The position numbers and the translations under genes are program-made. DNA of 64,000 bases, taken from positions 698,844,656 to 698,908,655 of the forward strand of contig NC_081412.1 of the NCBI RefSeq assembly GCF_030272615.1, in the 5' to 3' direction. Below the pieces are notes generated by a model. The model was not told the DNA's origin, did not search any database, and saw only the letters and a list, made by a program, of their open reading frames with translations. This document shows, piece after piece, positions 44,969 through 54,271 of this stretch (position 1 is the first letter of the stretch; the number at the start of each line of letters is the position of its first letter). This stretch comes from Cryptomeria japonica. Its lineage: Eukaryota > Streptophyta > Pinopsida > Cupressales > Cupressaceae.

Positions 44969-45190
44969 CTCCATAGCAGAATGGCCTAGCAGAGAGGAAT
45001 AACAGGACTATGGTTGAAGCAGCTAGAACTATGTTGATTTAAGGAAAGGTAGCTCACACCTTTTGGAGAGATGCGATGAGCACTATAGACTACACAATGA
45101 AAAAGGTACTCATCAAGAAAAGTAAGGATAAAACTTCTTATGAGTATTGGACCGGTAAGACACCTTTGGTTAGCTACATTAGAGTGTTTG

Positions 45191-47165
45191 GTAGCAAATG
45201 TTACATCAAGAGGAGTGAACACCAAAGAAAATTTGATGCAAAATGTGATGAGGGAATATTCCTAGGGTATTCCACCAAGAGAAAAGCTCTCAAGTCTTTC
45301 AATAATAGGACTCGAAGAATCATGGAAAGCATCAATGTAAGAGTTGATGAAACCTCTAAGAAAACGGAGGAAAGCCATAGTGAGCAAGCGGTAAATGAAC
45401 CAGTTGTAACCTTCTGGAAACCGGTTGTCAATCAACCGAGTACCAGTAACAATGTTCCTACACTGGTAGATGTAGATGCTAATACTGATGGAGATGAGGA
45501 TGAACAAGAAAAGCAAGAGGAATCTATCAAGACCATTCCTTGGTATGTTGAGCTGAATCATGATCCTAAGCAGATCATAGGAGATAAGGATGCAGGAATC
45601 CTTACAAGAAGAAAGGTCAGAGAAAATTCATGTATGATCTTTGAATTTGAGCCTAAATCATTCAAAGAGGCACATAAAGATGAAGAATGGATCAAGGCAA
45701 TGGATAAGGAACTTGACCAGATAGAGAAAAATGGTACATGGTATTTGGTACCCAAACCAGAGCATAAAAATGTCATTCGTAACAAATGGGTTTTTAGAAA
45801 TAAGCTGAATGAGGATGGCACAATGATTAGGAACAAAGCCAGACTGGTGTGCAAAGGATATGCCCAAGAAGAAGGAGAAGACTATGGAGAAACCTTTTCT
45901 CCTGTAGCCAGATTGGAAGGAGTTTGTATGCTTCTTGCATATGCAGCTTTTAAAAGTTTCAAAGTATATCAAATGGATATAAAATTTGCATTCCTAAATG
46001 GTGTACTTGAAGAGGAGGTGTATATAGAGCAACCAGTTTGCCCTATCTGAAGATAGTGATATGGTATGTAGGCTACATAAAGCCTTATATGGTCTAAAGC
46101 AGGCACCTAGAGCTTGGTATGAACATCTGCATTCCCATCTTGTGAAGATTGGATTTGAGAGAACAAGTGAAGATAGCAATATCTACTTGAAGTTTGAAGG
46201 AGATCAGATCCTGATCTGTGAGGTATTTGTTGATGACATTATCTTTGGTGGAGATGACAAGATGAGTCATGAGTTTGCAAATGAGATGAAGAAAGAGTTT
46301 GAGATGTCACTCATAGGGGAGATTAAGTTCGTCATTGGACTATAGATCCAGCAAATGAAAGATGGAATCTTTATCACTCAATCCAAGTATGTCAAAGAGG
46401 TGTTGAAGACCTTTGGCATGGAAGATAGCAAACCGGTTGGTATACTAATGGTGACTAGTTGTAAACTATCCAAAGAGGATGACTCAGCATTGGTTGATGA
46501 GAAGGAATATCTATCAATGATTGGTAAGTTGCATTATGTAGTGCATAGCAGACCAAATATTGCACATGTAGTTTGCATTACTGTAAGGTTCCAGAAAAGC
46601 CGAAGAGAATCCCACTTGGTTGCAGTCAAGTGGATTCTTAGGTATCTGAAGGGAACTATTGATTATGGATTGTGGTATCCATATAGCAAGGATTTCAACT
46701 TAAAAGCATACACAGATGTTGATTGGGCAGGTAATGTAGATGACCGGAAAAGCACAACCGGTGGTGCATTCTTTCTCGATGGTAAACTGGTCTCATGGAT
46801 GAGTAAGAAGCAGAGTTGTATCTCTCAGTCTATAGTGGAAGCAGAGTATGTTGCAGCTTTCATGAACTGCACTCAGACAATTTGGATGAAGCATGTATTA
46901 AATGGCTTCAAAGTTCTTGTATCTGAACTGGTAAGTATACTTTGTGACAATACTAGTGCAATTAACATCTCCAAGAATCCGGTTTTACATTCTAAAACCA
47001 AGAACTTTGAGCTTAAGTATCATTTCCTGAGGGAAAAGGTTCAAAACAAAGAGATTGCACTCGAACATGTTTCCAGTAAGGAGTAGTTAGCAGACATATT
47101 CACCAAGCCTCTCCCAAAGGCTACATTTATGTACTTAAGAGGTGAATTAGGGGTGTTTCCCCTTC
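45191..47165 (+). pseudogene. Copia C2 RT and RNase H
   Basis: The plus-strand frame 45076-46050 covers the integrase end, acidic linker and RT start, closely matching C1. A 5-base deletion after EQP (about 46036; C1 has atggg) shifts the frame. RT resumes at 46061: [32 protein letters not shown]. After a TAG (VIGL*IQQMKD; C1 has CAG) 46355-47086 gives the RT end and RNase H: TDVDWAGNVDDRKSTTGGAF, QSIVEAEYVAAFMNCTQTIW, SKNPVLHSKTKNFELKYHFL. It stops at SSKE*LADIF, where C1 has CAG. Catalytic residues are kept. Confidence 0.88.
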
Positions 47166-47412
47166 AGGAGGTAAACTAAAGGCATATGCTCCACATCAGT
47201 CAGGTATTGCATAGTCAAAAAAAATTTGTGGATTGATGTGTTGAAGGATGCTACTCCTCAGGGGAAGCAACATAATGGAACAGGGAAGCTTGTGCATCCA
47301 CTTTGGCATTGTTGTCAAAGGGGGAGAAGATGTGAAGCGGAGAAGATATCTACAAAAATTGGGGGAGAAGATGTGAAGCAGAGAGATATCTTTGTATATT
47401 GTCGTCAATGCC

Positions 47413-47424
47413 AAAGGGGGAGAT
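47413..47424 (+). other. Copia C polypurine tract (C2)
   Basis: aaagggggagat immediately before the 3' LTR at 47425. Confidence 0.88.
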
Positions 47425-48834
47425 TGTTGGCATTATGTGAACCAATATGAGGACATAATGACATTGTGTGTTGTCATTGATGTCAATATGATGAAGAGAA
47501 GAGAACCGGTATAACATGGTGAACCGGTACATGGAAGCGTTGTATGACTACCGGTTGGTAGTCTCAACTTTAGGGTTTTCGGTTGAAGTGCTTCAAGCCT
47601 GTGTGGCTCAACCGGTGACTTTGTGTGATGAGTTAGCATGATATTGAAGAACAGATCGTGTTGCCACATAAGCCTTGTGTGCATGAAGGATCTTGCATGA
47701 AGGAGATTGTTCTTATCTACCTCAAGAATGTGTGAAGTCTGTAAAAGGTGATAATGTGTGATGGGTTATCAGCCGCCATGAAATCGGTGGAAAACGAACG
47801 ATGGAGAATGTCTTGAAATTAGATCAAGAATGTTGCATTTAATGCAGTGTGCTCAATGGTTAGGATTGAACTATTTGAATTCCTTAACCTAACAAGTTTA
47901 GGGTTTAGGGTTTAGGGTTTATGCTACCGACCTATCTGTTTTCAAATAAGGTCAATGTTGTGATTCTTTCTGAGGTTGTTGGCAAAAGTTGTGTGTGTGT
48001 ATCCAAGAGAAGAGATACGTGATTCTTGCCAGACTAGAGGAGAGAAGTGATACATGTAGGGTTTAAGTGCAGAAGGTGAAGAGGAGCTTAAGCGGATCTG
48101 CATTGGCATTGAGTGTTGTTACCAGATCATTGTAATACCTGTTGATCTCTAACCAACTCAACAGTTGGAAAATCCCTTAACAGGGTAGCTTTAACTGACT
48201 TGCTGTAAATCCTTTAATAGGGTGACTCAAAACCATTAATTTCTTGAAATCCTCTAACAAGGTAACCTTTAACAGGGTTTAACCCTTAACTGGGTATTCT
48301 AGCCATCCCTTAACCGGGCAATCCCTAACAGGATCGGTTCCTAACAGAACCTATTGTATCAGTCTTTAACCGGACAAGGCTCCTAACAGAGCGGACTTCT
48401 AAAGAGTTCAGAAACAAGCTTGTGGGTATTCATCCCCACCGTGGTTTTTCCCAGTTGGGTTTCCATGTGAAAAATATGTGTGTCATGTGTGATGTCTTCT
48501 TCATGTGATGCTATATTGTTTTCTGTCAAGCGGTGAATCATGTTGATCTAGTTGCTTATATGTATATCTTTGATGGTAGATTATATGTTCAGGCATTAGG
48601 GTGAAATGGAAATGAAGTGATAGATTGTATGAGAAGATAAGTGTCAACTGGCCTGTCTCGGTTATTCTAGGTTTTGTCGGTTGTACTCTGTTTAAGGACT
48701 GGTGTTACTGTTTGTCTGTCAATGCACAGTGTCTGCTGACGAACCGGTTTAAGAGCGTGTTTTTGTCTGTACTGATTCACCCCCCCCCCCTCTTAGTACC
48801 GGTTTGGTACTATTCGTTCATCATTGAGTTATCA
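47425..48834 (+). repeat. Copia C 3' LTR
   Basis: 1,410 bp, TGTTGGCATTATGTGAACC...GAGTTATCA. Closely similar to 40801-42206. It has three TTTAGGG units (47897-47920) where the middle LTR has two, and a longer C run near 48780-48790. Confidence 0.9.
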
Positions 48835-49028
48835 TCTTCTTCATCATGGATTTCATCAATGGGATAAATAGGCTCATGATTAGGATGAGAAGCATTAGAA
48901 TTGTCCTCATTAAAGAAGTCACCCAAATTAGGCTCCATCTCCTTAGTAATTAAATCTTAGGAAGCCTTAATTCTAATGCTTCGTCTAACAGGGATAGTGT
49001 AGGTAGGACTAATAGTTGTGAAAATCAT
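48835..49028 (-). pseudogene. Gypsy A gag, N-terminal end
   Basis: Minus strand from ATG 49028: MIFTTISPTYTIPVRRSIRI, a TAA after KAS, then KEMEPNLGDFFNEDNSNASH and PIYPIDEIHDEE, ending at copia C. The frame continues at 15244 as EALTRVSIDQL once one copy of the target duplication is removed. This continuity is the main evidence that the two gypsy A halves belong together. Confidence 0.75.
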
Positions 49029-50130
49029 GCACTAGAGAGAAAATTGAAATTTTGAATTTTGAACAAAGCTTACAAAATTGAGTAATGCAAAATTTAAGAA
49101 AATAATGATTGAATAATTTGAACTTTATTGGAGGAAGATAATGACACAATTTCCAAAATAATAAATCAAAGGAAATTGAAATTTTAAAATTAGGGTCAAG
49201 GGGATACCACTTAATTTTAAAACTAGCAGAATTTTTAAAATTAGGGCAGATTATAATTAACCTCTGAATTTTAAAAAAAATTGTTAAAATTTGAAATGTT
49301 GAATTTTGAAGATATTTTGGATTTTAGAGGTATCAAAAATCGACAAAAGCAGCCAATCTTCTGGAGTTAGGCTATTAAATACAATCATAACAGTCTCCCG
49401 AAATTTCAGGAAAAAAGTCGAGGATCGTGGCGGGAATGCACATGGTCCGATCAACTTTTTTCAAAATTTTCAGGGATGAATATTATGATGATTTTAAAGC
49501 TAACCCCAAAAAATTGGCGAATTTTACGATTTTGAGATAGGTGAAATTAAGGTTCAAATGTGACAATATGACCCTATTAGGGTTTTGAAGAAAAAAAAGG
49601 AATTAGACTGAAAATTTGAAAAGGGTCACACCTAAAGGGGAGGGACACCTTGGAGAATGTGTAGAAAGATGAATTGGAATGAAATTGATTGAAATTTGTA
49701 CAAAATCCATTTAATTTTGAAAATTAGGATTTTAGGACCTAACCACTTAATTTTTGAAATTTTGAAAAAAGGAGGGAAATTGAAAATTGAATTGTAGGAC
49801 AAAAGATAAGTTTGAAAATATACACAAATCTGAAACATTAAATGGAAATTCAATTTTTGCACAAGTTCAAGATAATTTTTAAAAATTGGGATTTTGACAA
49901 TTAACCTCTTAATTTTGTGATGCAAATTGAACAAGGCAATGAAGAAATTGAATTTGACAAACAAAGCAATTTTCAGATCTAAGACAATAATCAACAATTT
50001 TTACAAGACACAAGTGCAATTTCAATTTTAAAAACTAGGGTTTTGAATGAATTAACCACTAAGTTTGCATAAAAAAGAAAACTTGCAAATGAAAAATATG
50101 CAATGTTTTTCAGAATAAAGCATGTAAAAT
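49029..50130 (-). other. Gypsy A 5' leader
   Basis: Non-coding, AT-rich, with many aaattttgaaatt-type words. No domain found. Confidence 0.55.
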
Positions 50131-50143
50131 GTCGGGTTCACCA
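50131..50143 (-). other. Gypsy A putative primer-binding site
   Basis: The minus strand reads TGGTGAACCCGAC eight bases after the LTR end. The TGG start and position suit a PBS; I cannot name the tRNA, and the spacer is longer than usual. Confidence 0.5.
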
Positions 50144-50151
50144 AAATGTTA

Positions 50152-51338
50152 TGTTGAAAAAGGTGAATGATGGAGATCAAGAGGAAAGATTTTCTTCCCT
50201 CTGAGGAGAGATGAAAGTTTCACTTTGGATTTCCCTTTAAACAATTTTCACGCATTACATTAGAAGAGGGGGGAAAATACACTAGATTCAACCTCTAGAA
50301 AAGGAGATTGAATTTTGAGTGATATAAGAATGGTAAGTTAATCACCTCTTCTGGAATGCGATTTGAATTGAATTGTGTACTTATAACCAAGTGAAAAAGC
50401 GACAAAGATCTGATTATAACTCGAGATAGAAGCGTATGATGGAGTTGTGCACCTAGATCTAGCAATAATATGTCGAGACGAATCTGCCCTGCGAATTTGA
50501 GAAAAAGTTGTCTGGACCGTTGTGGGAGTGTACACGGTCCTCTAAAAAATCTCCGAAACGAAAAGGGTTTTTCTACCCCTGCAAATGGACTCTAAATCTG
50601 AAATTACAGTTGTGCACCTACAACCTACACATAGAAAAGAAAGGAAAAGGGGTTGGGATTGGGGGTTTGCCTTCAGTTCAAACCCCAGTTTTGGAATTAA
50701 CCAAAAGATGAAAGAAAGTACTTGCAAGTAAATGTAAATGAAAGACTGAAATGTAAACCACCTCAAGGGAGACTGTGATAGAAATGTAGATAGAATTGTT
50801 TGTATGAATTTGAATGTTGGAATGAATCTCCTCTTCAATGGTTGAATCCTTGACTTGAATGCAACACCTAGCCTTAAAAGGAGACTTGAGAATGCTCAAT
50901 GTTGGAGAAGAATTCTTGAATTCTCTTGAATGCTTGAATGTGTGATCTCATGCATCTGTCTTATGCTTATCCAACTTATTGAGCTTATGCAAATGAAAGG
51001 ACAAATGCAACTTATATACCTATCAATTAGGGATAGTTGATTGATTTTCCATCATAGGCCGACACTTGGGGAGTTTTCCCACTCAATGCACAACCACCAA
51101 AGAACAATTTGAAGGGTCCTACCCCAAAATAGGGCAAGGGACAGGGGTGCCAAGCCCCTATCCTGCCCTTTTTTTCGGGACAGAATGTAGTTTAGGTAGT
51201 GTGGAGGGTAAGGAAAATGCAATTTTTCAGGTGTCGAGCAAGTCTCTGGTGTCCAATCAAGCTTAAGGATTTGAATCACGTGAGTGAGGACCCTAATGTG
51301 GTCAAAAATTGCAAGGATTGCAATTTCATGACACTACA
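50152..51338 (-). repeat. Gypsy A 5' LTR
   Basis: 1,187 bp, paired with 10241-11455. The minus strand begins TGTAGTGTCATGAAATTG and ends CACCTTTTTCAACA. Followed on the right by gtaat, compared with gtaa(t) at the other end of the element. Confidence 0.85.
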
Positions 51339-51386
51339 GTAATATTATACACAAGTGTTGCCACCAATGACATTGGGTGAGACTAT

Positions 51387-51600
51387 TGCAAATACAAGAT
51401 TATACTGTCATTGATGTCAAACTTGTTCATTCGGAAGTGGTCTGGTGGTCTATATATGGCCCAATGGCCTAGTGTTTCTATGCATAGGTTGGTGCAAATA
51501 CAAGGTTATATTGTCGTTAATGTCAAAATTGTTGGTCTGGAAGTGGTTTGGCTAGTCTAGATATGGCCTAATGGTCTGGTGTTGCTATGTTATAGGTTGA
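51387..51600 (+). repeat. direct duplication, about 106-bp period, two copies
   Basis: tgcaaatacaagattatact at 51387 and tgcaaatacaaggttatatt at 51493 head two diverged copies that continue through ...ggaagtggtctgg/ggaagtggtttgg and ...cctagtgtttctatg/tctggtgttgctatg. They lie near the start of LTR E. Confidence 0.75.
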
Positions 51601-52295
51601 TGAAAAAGTGTTATGTAACTTTGTGATCATATAAATAGATGAAGAAGGAGTAATGGTTTCGGTTGAATGTGATATATCTTGTGGTCTGATTTGTGTCAGA
51701 TTTGTTAGTCTGAAAGTTGTTCTATGGTGTGCAGTTTATATTGTTGATGCAAATGTAATTTAGTTGTATGGACCATGTGCATTGATACTTGTGATATACA
51801 ATAATGCTATTTACAATTTTTTTTTGGTGATCCTCATAATCTAGAGTTATGCTACAGAGAATTGTGACTATTCTGGTGAACAATCTATCTATTAGCTCTC
51901 GCTCTGGGTCATGGCAGATGTGTATAATATTTTTATATAATTAAGGTATGCTAGTCATGTGGTCATATGCTTTAGATTTTGGATGTTCAAATATTGTACA
52001 ATTAAAGGCATGATGGTCTATGTCCTATACAATGTAATAATAGTAGGATTGTGGAGAAGCCTTTTTTAGTCCAATTTGTGGCAGATCTATGTCAGATGGC
52101 TATGCAGTTATTGTACAATACTGATAGACATAATATATTATCATTTCTTAGCCTTTTGGTGTTTGAGTGATCTACAATTGAAGTTATATAAGCTAGTATT
52201 CTAGTAAGCTCTATACAGTGAAGCAATATGGAGGAATGTGTTGCATTCCTTAGATTGATTGATGATATAGTGTTGTGGATGGTTGTTTCAATTTT

Positions 52296-52311
52296 CCTAA
52301 TGATTTATGTT
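52296..52311. other. LINE target site duplication, left copy
   Basis: cctaatgatttatgtt, repeated exactly at 60062-60077. Confidence 0.9.
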
Positions 52312-52518
52312 TTTTTATTATGGTAAAAGAAGGTTTTGAAGGGGCCCAAAAACCCTTTACAAAAGATCCTTAAGAAAAAAGAGCATTAAGAAATAAGAAG
52401 GAAAATACATCAAAAAAACTAGCATAGCAACTAGCAAAAACCAGCAAAAAAACCCCACTAAACCAGCAACGACCAGCCAAAACAGACAAAGCACAGAAGA
52501 GGAACTACTTTATGTTTT
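52312..52518 (-). other. LINE 3' UTR and A tail
   Basis: About 200 nt after ORF3. It reads T-rich on the minus strand before the terminal A tract. Confidence 0.6.
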
Positions 52519-54271
52519 TCAGGGCATTAGCCAAATTTTCGCTAATCTCATATAGTTCTTTAATATTATCCCTAAGTTTAGGGATTTCCTTAGAAGAGGC
52601 CACATCAGCTTCTTCATGCTCGCCCTTGTCCTCTTTGCCGCTCCACCAGGAGTACTTTCCGCAATCCCAGTCTCGATTGCGTCTTCATCAATGTTAAGGT
52701 CCATGACTGGTTTGTGAGAGCTGGAGCTTTCAAGGACCTTACAGATTTCCTCTAGGTTCTTAGTGACAGCTATCAAGATATCCGGAATCATCCCCAACAG
52801 GTTTTTCATTGCAGCTTTTTTTTCCTCTAGATTGTCAATCCGAGCTTCCATCTTCTTAGCTTTTTCTTCCATGTCCTGCTTCCATTGCTTCTGGTACCTT
52901 TCATCTTCCTTCCTTTTCTCTTCCAGCTGCTTCCCATTTTTTTCCTAATTCTTTATAAATTCATAAGTCCACCTGTCAAAACCCAATCTAGCCTCAGTTA
53001 GGTTTTTCAGATTATCCAGAAATAACCATTCTCCAGCACACTCCTTATCCTTGCTTAGATTCTCCTTGACCATTTCCTACCCAGGCTCCTTATTCTTCTC
53101 CTTCTCAATATCCATTTCTTTTTCCTCATTAATCTTATCATTCTTCTCCTCCATTGGCTAGCTGTTGGCATTGCCTAAGCTAGCACTATGAGTACAATTA
53201 TCTTGGTTGGACACGTCCTCAGCTTCACCTTCCTCTTCCCCCACATCTTCATCTTTCCAACTTTCCTCCCCTCCAGACTCATCTGTTTCCATCTCACTAC
53301 CATCTTTTCCGGTATCCTCTGAATCATTCTTGTCCTCTTGGATTTTCATCCCAGTAGCACTTTTGCTCTTTTTTCTCTGAGTCGACTCTTCCTTGTTGGG
53401 TCCACCTTTCTCTTGCCTTTCCCTAGAGACGCAGACAATCTCTTATTTTCCTAGATAGCAAGGATTTTGCAGTGCTCATAAATGAGCAAGATGAGGCCAT
53501 AATGAAGCACCAGATTTGAAGGATTCTTATTGTCTTATTAAGAGACCTCGACAGAGACCTGAAGAGGTAGTAGGATAGGGAAACCCTTTTCTCATGCCCG
53601 AAATGATTTAACAACGCAAAATGGTATGTGTGGGCCCTAGTAAAATGACCCTCCACTATAATGTATTCCATGATAGCATTCAACACACAACCCCAAATTT
53701 TCTCAATGTTGGAAGCATCATAATAACCCCCTGTTGCTTTACCAATTTTTGCCCTCTCCTTCTCCTTACGCGGAAAAAGCTTAACTGCATTATTAGAAAC
53801 TTTCAAATCTCTAAAAAAATTGAGACCTAAGTGGGGCATACCATTTACAGTCGCTATGAGGCCCACATCCAATTTAAACCTCACACCATGGATTTTAAAT
53901 GACCCGTTACTCCAGTTTTCAGTAATTTTAGAGACTGGAGAATTAACCATACCTTTATCATAATTGAACAGCTTCTCCATGAAATTCGTCATGAACCCTT
54001 TTTCCAGCTTAGTCCATACCTTTGCCATTTCCTTCCATCTGGAGATATTATCTGGTTCTTCCCTCCTTAGATCCCCTCCCATATTCAAGTTCAAAATACC
54101 AACTCTATTCTTTTGTAATTTCGAAGCTTCCTTCCCGTTGTCTCTTGAAATTTTGAAAATGTTAACCCACAAAGTGTGTGGAGGATTAATATCTTTGATT
54201 AGGATTCTGCCACTTTGCCAAGTAATCATAACCTTTCTATAAATGTATAGATTACTCATTACAACTATCAT
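52519..54271 (-). pseudogene. LINE ORF3: accessory ORF with mobile-domain-like N-terminus and coiled coil
   Basis: Starts at ATG 54271, overlapping the ORF2 stop by ATGA. The first open part (54271-53423, 282 codons) has a basic N-terminus, then ITENWSNGSFKIHGVRFKLD, LIATVNGMPHLGLNF, NIEKIWGCVLNAIMEYIIVE and GHFTRAHTYHFALLNHFGHE. The order (short beta-like lead ending in P-x-x-G, then a helical block with H-x-T-R) recalls plant mobile or plant transposon-protein domains; this is an inference. A frameshift near 53425 leads to an acidic stretch (SEMETDESGGEESWKDEDVG), then, past stops at 53158, about 53088 and 52945, a coiled coil (QDMEEKAKKMEARIDNLEEK) and a Ser/Asp-rich end. No RT or nuclease motif. 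About 584 codons in all. Role unknown. Confidence 0.65.
54268..54271 (-). promoter_or_regulatory. ATGA overlap joining ORF2 and ORF3
   Basis: The minus strand reads TTATGATAG: TGA ends ORF2 (HNQL*) and ATG starts ORF3 (MIVVMSN). Same form as the ORF1/ORF2 joint. Such overlaps can support stop-restart translation; that is an inference here. Confidence 0.7.

Larger units (their letters stand above)
43563..45190 (+). pseudogene. Copia C2 integrase, split by a solo LTR
   Basis: Plus strand. GAG-pre-integrase: WIWHRRLCHVNFDNIVKASK, CKECQLRKMSSSTFKGK. Core: DLVHTDLCGPMKTRSVQGDR (Asp), LRTDQGGEFTSSEFNKYCEE (Asp), ending RQLSAPRTP at 44162. The solo LTR occupies 44163-44968. The frame resumes at about 44969 with QNGLAERNNRTMVEAARTML (catalytic Glu present), then [24 protein letters not shown] occurs between the resumption and QNG (ctccatagcag). 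Confidence 0.85.
15245..48834 (+). mobile_element. Copia C: tandem Ty1/copia array with three LTRs
   Basis: Ty1/copia element inserted in gypsy A gag. Flanking bases are tcttt (15240-15244) and tcttc (48835-48839), a 5-bp duplication with one mismatch. Removing the insert rejoins the gag frame (HDEE to EALTRV). Order on the plus strand: 5' LTR start (15245-15371), gypsy B insertion (15372-38552), truncated internal copy C1 (38553-40800), LTR (40801-42206), full internal copy C2 (42207-47424), LTR (47425-48834). A middle LTR shared by two internal regions is the expected product of unequal recombination between LTRs of sister copies. Confidence 0.8.
10241..51338 (-). mobile_element. Gypsy A: non-autonomous Ty3/gypsy element, heavily nested
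   Basis: The two LTRs (10241-11455 and 50152-51338) share the same ends and orientation. The minus-strand polypurine tract abuts the low-coordinate LTR and a putative primer-binding site lies beside the high-coordinate LTR, so the element reads from high to low coordinates. Flanks are ...tgtaa on the left and gtaat... on the right: a GTAA(T) duplication if one T was lost. Its own sequence is only 10241-15244 plus 48835-51338, about 7.5 kb; the rest is the copia C array inserted in gag. It carries gag, a protease-like region and a proline-rich tail, but I find no RT, RNase H or integrase, so it probably moved with enzymes from another element. Confidence 0.8.

Noticed and set aside
38633-46179. 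Minus-strand frames of about 60-104 codons (for example 38929-39225 and 45558-45854)
   Set aside because: They are antisense shadows of copia RT and recur at the same place in both copies for that reason.
47897-47920. TTTAGGG repeats as an interstitial telomere or chromosome-fusion scar
   Set aside because: Only two to three units, and they occupy the same place in both LTRs of copia C, so they are part of the LTR.
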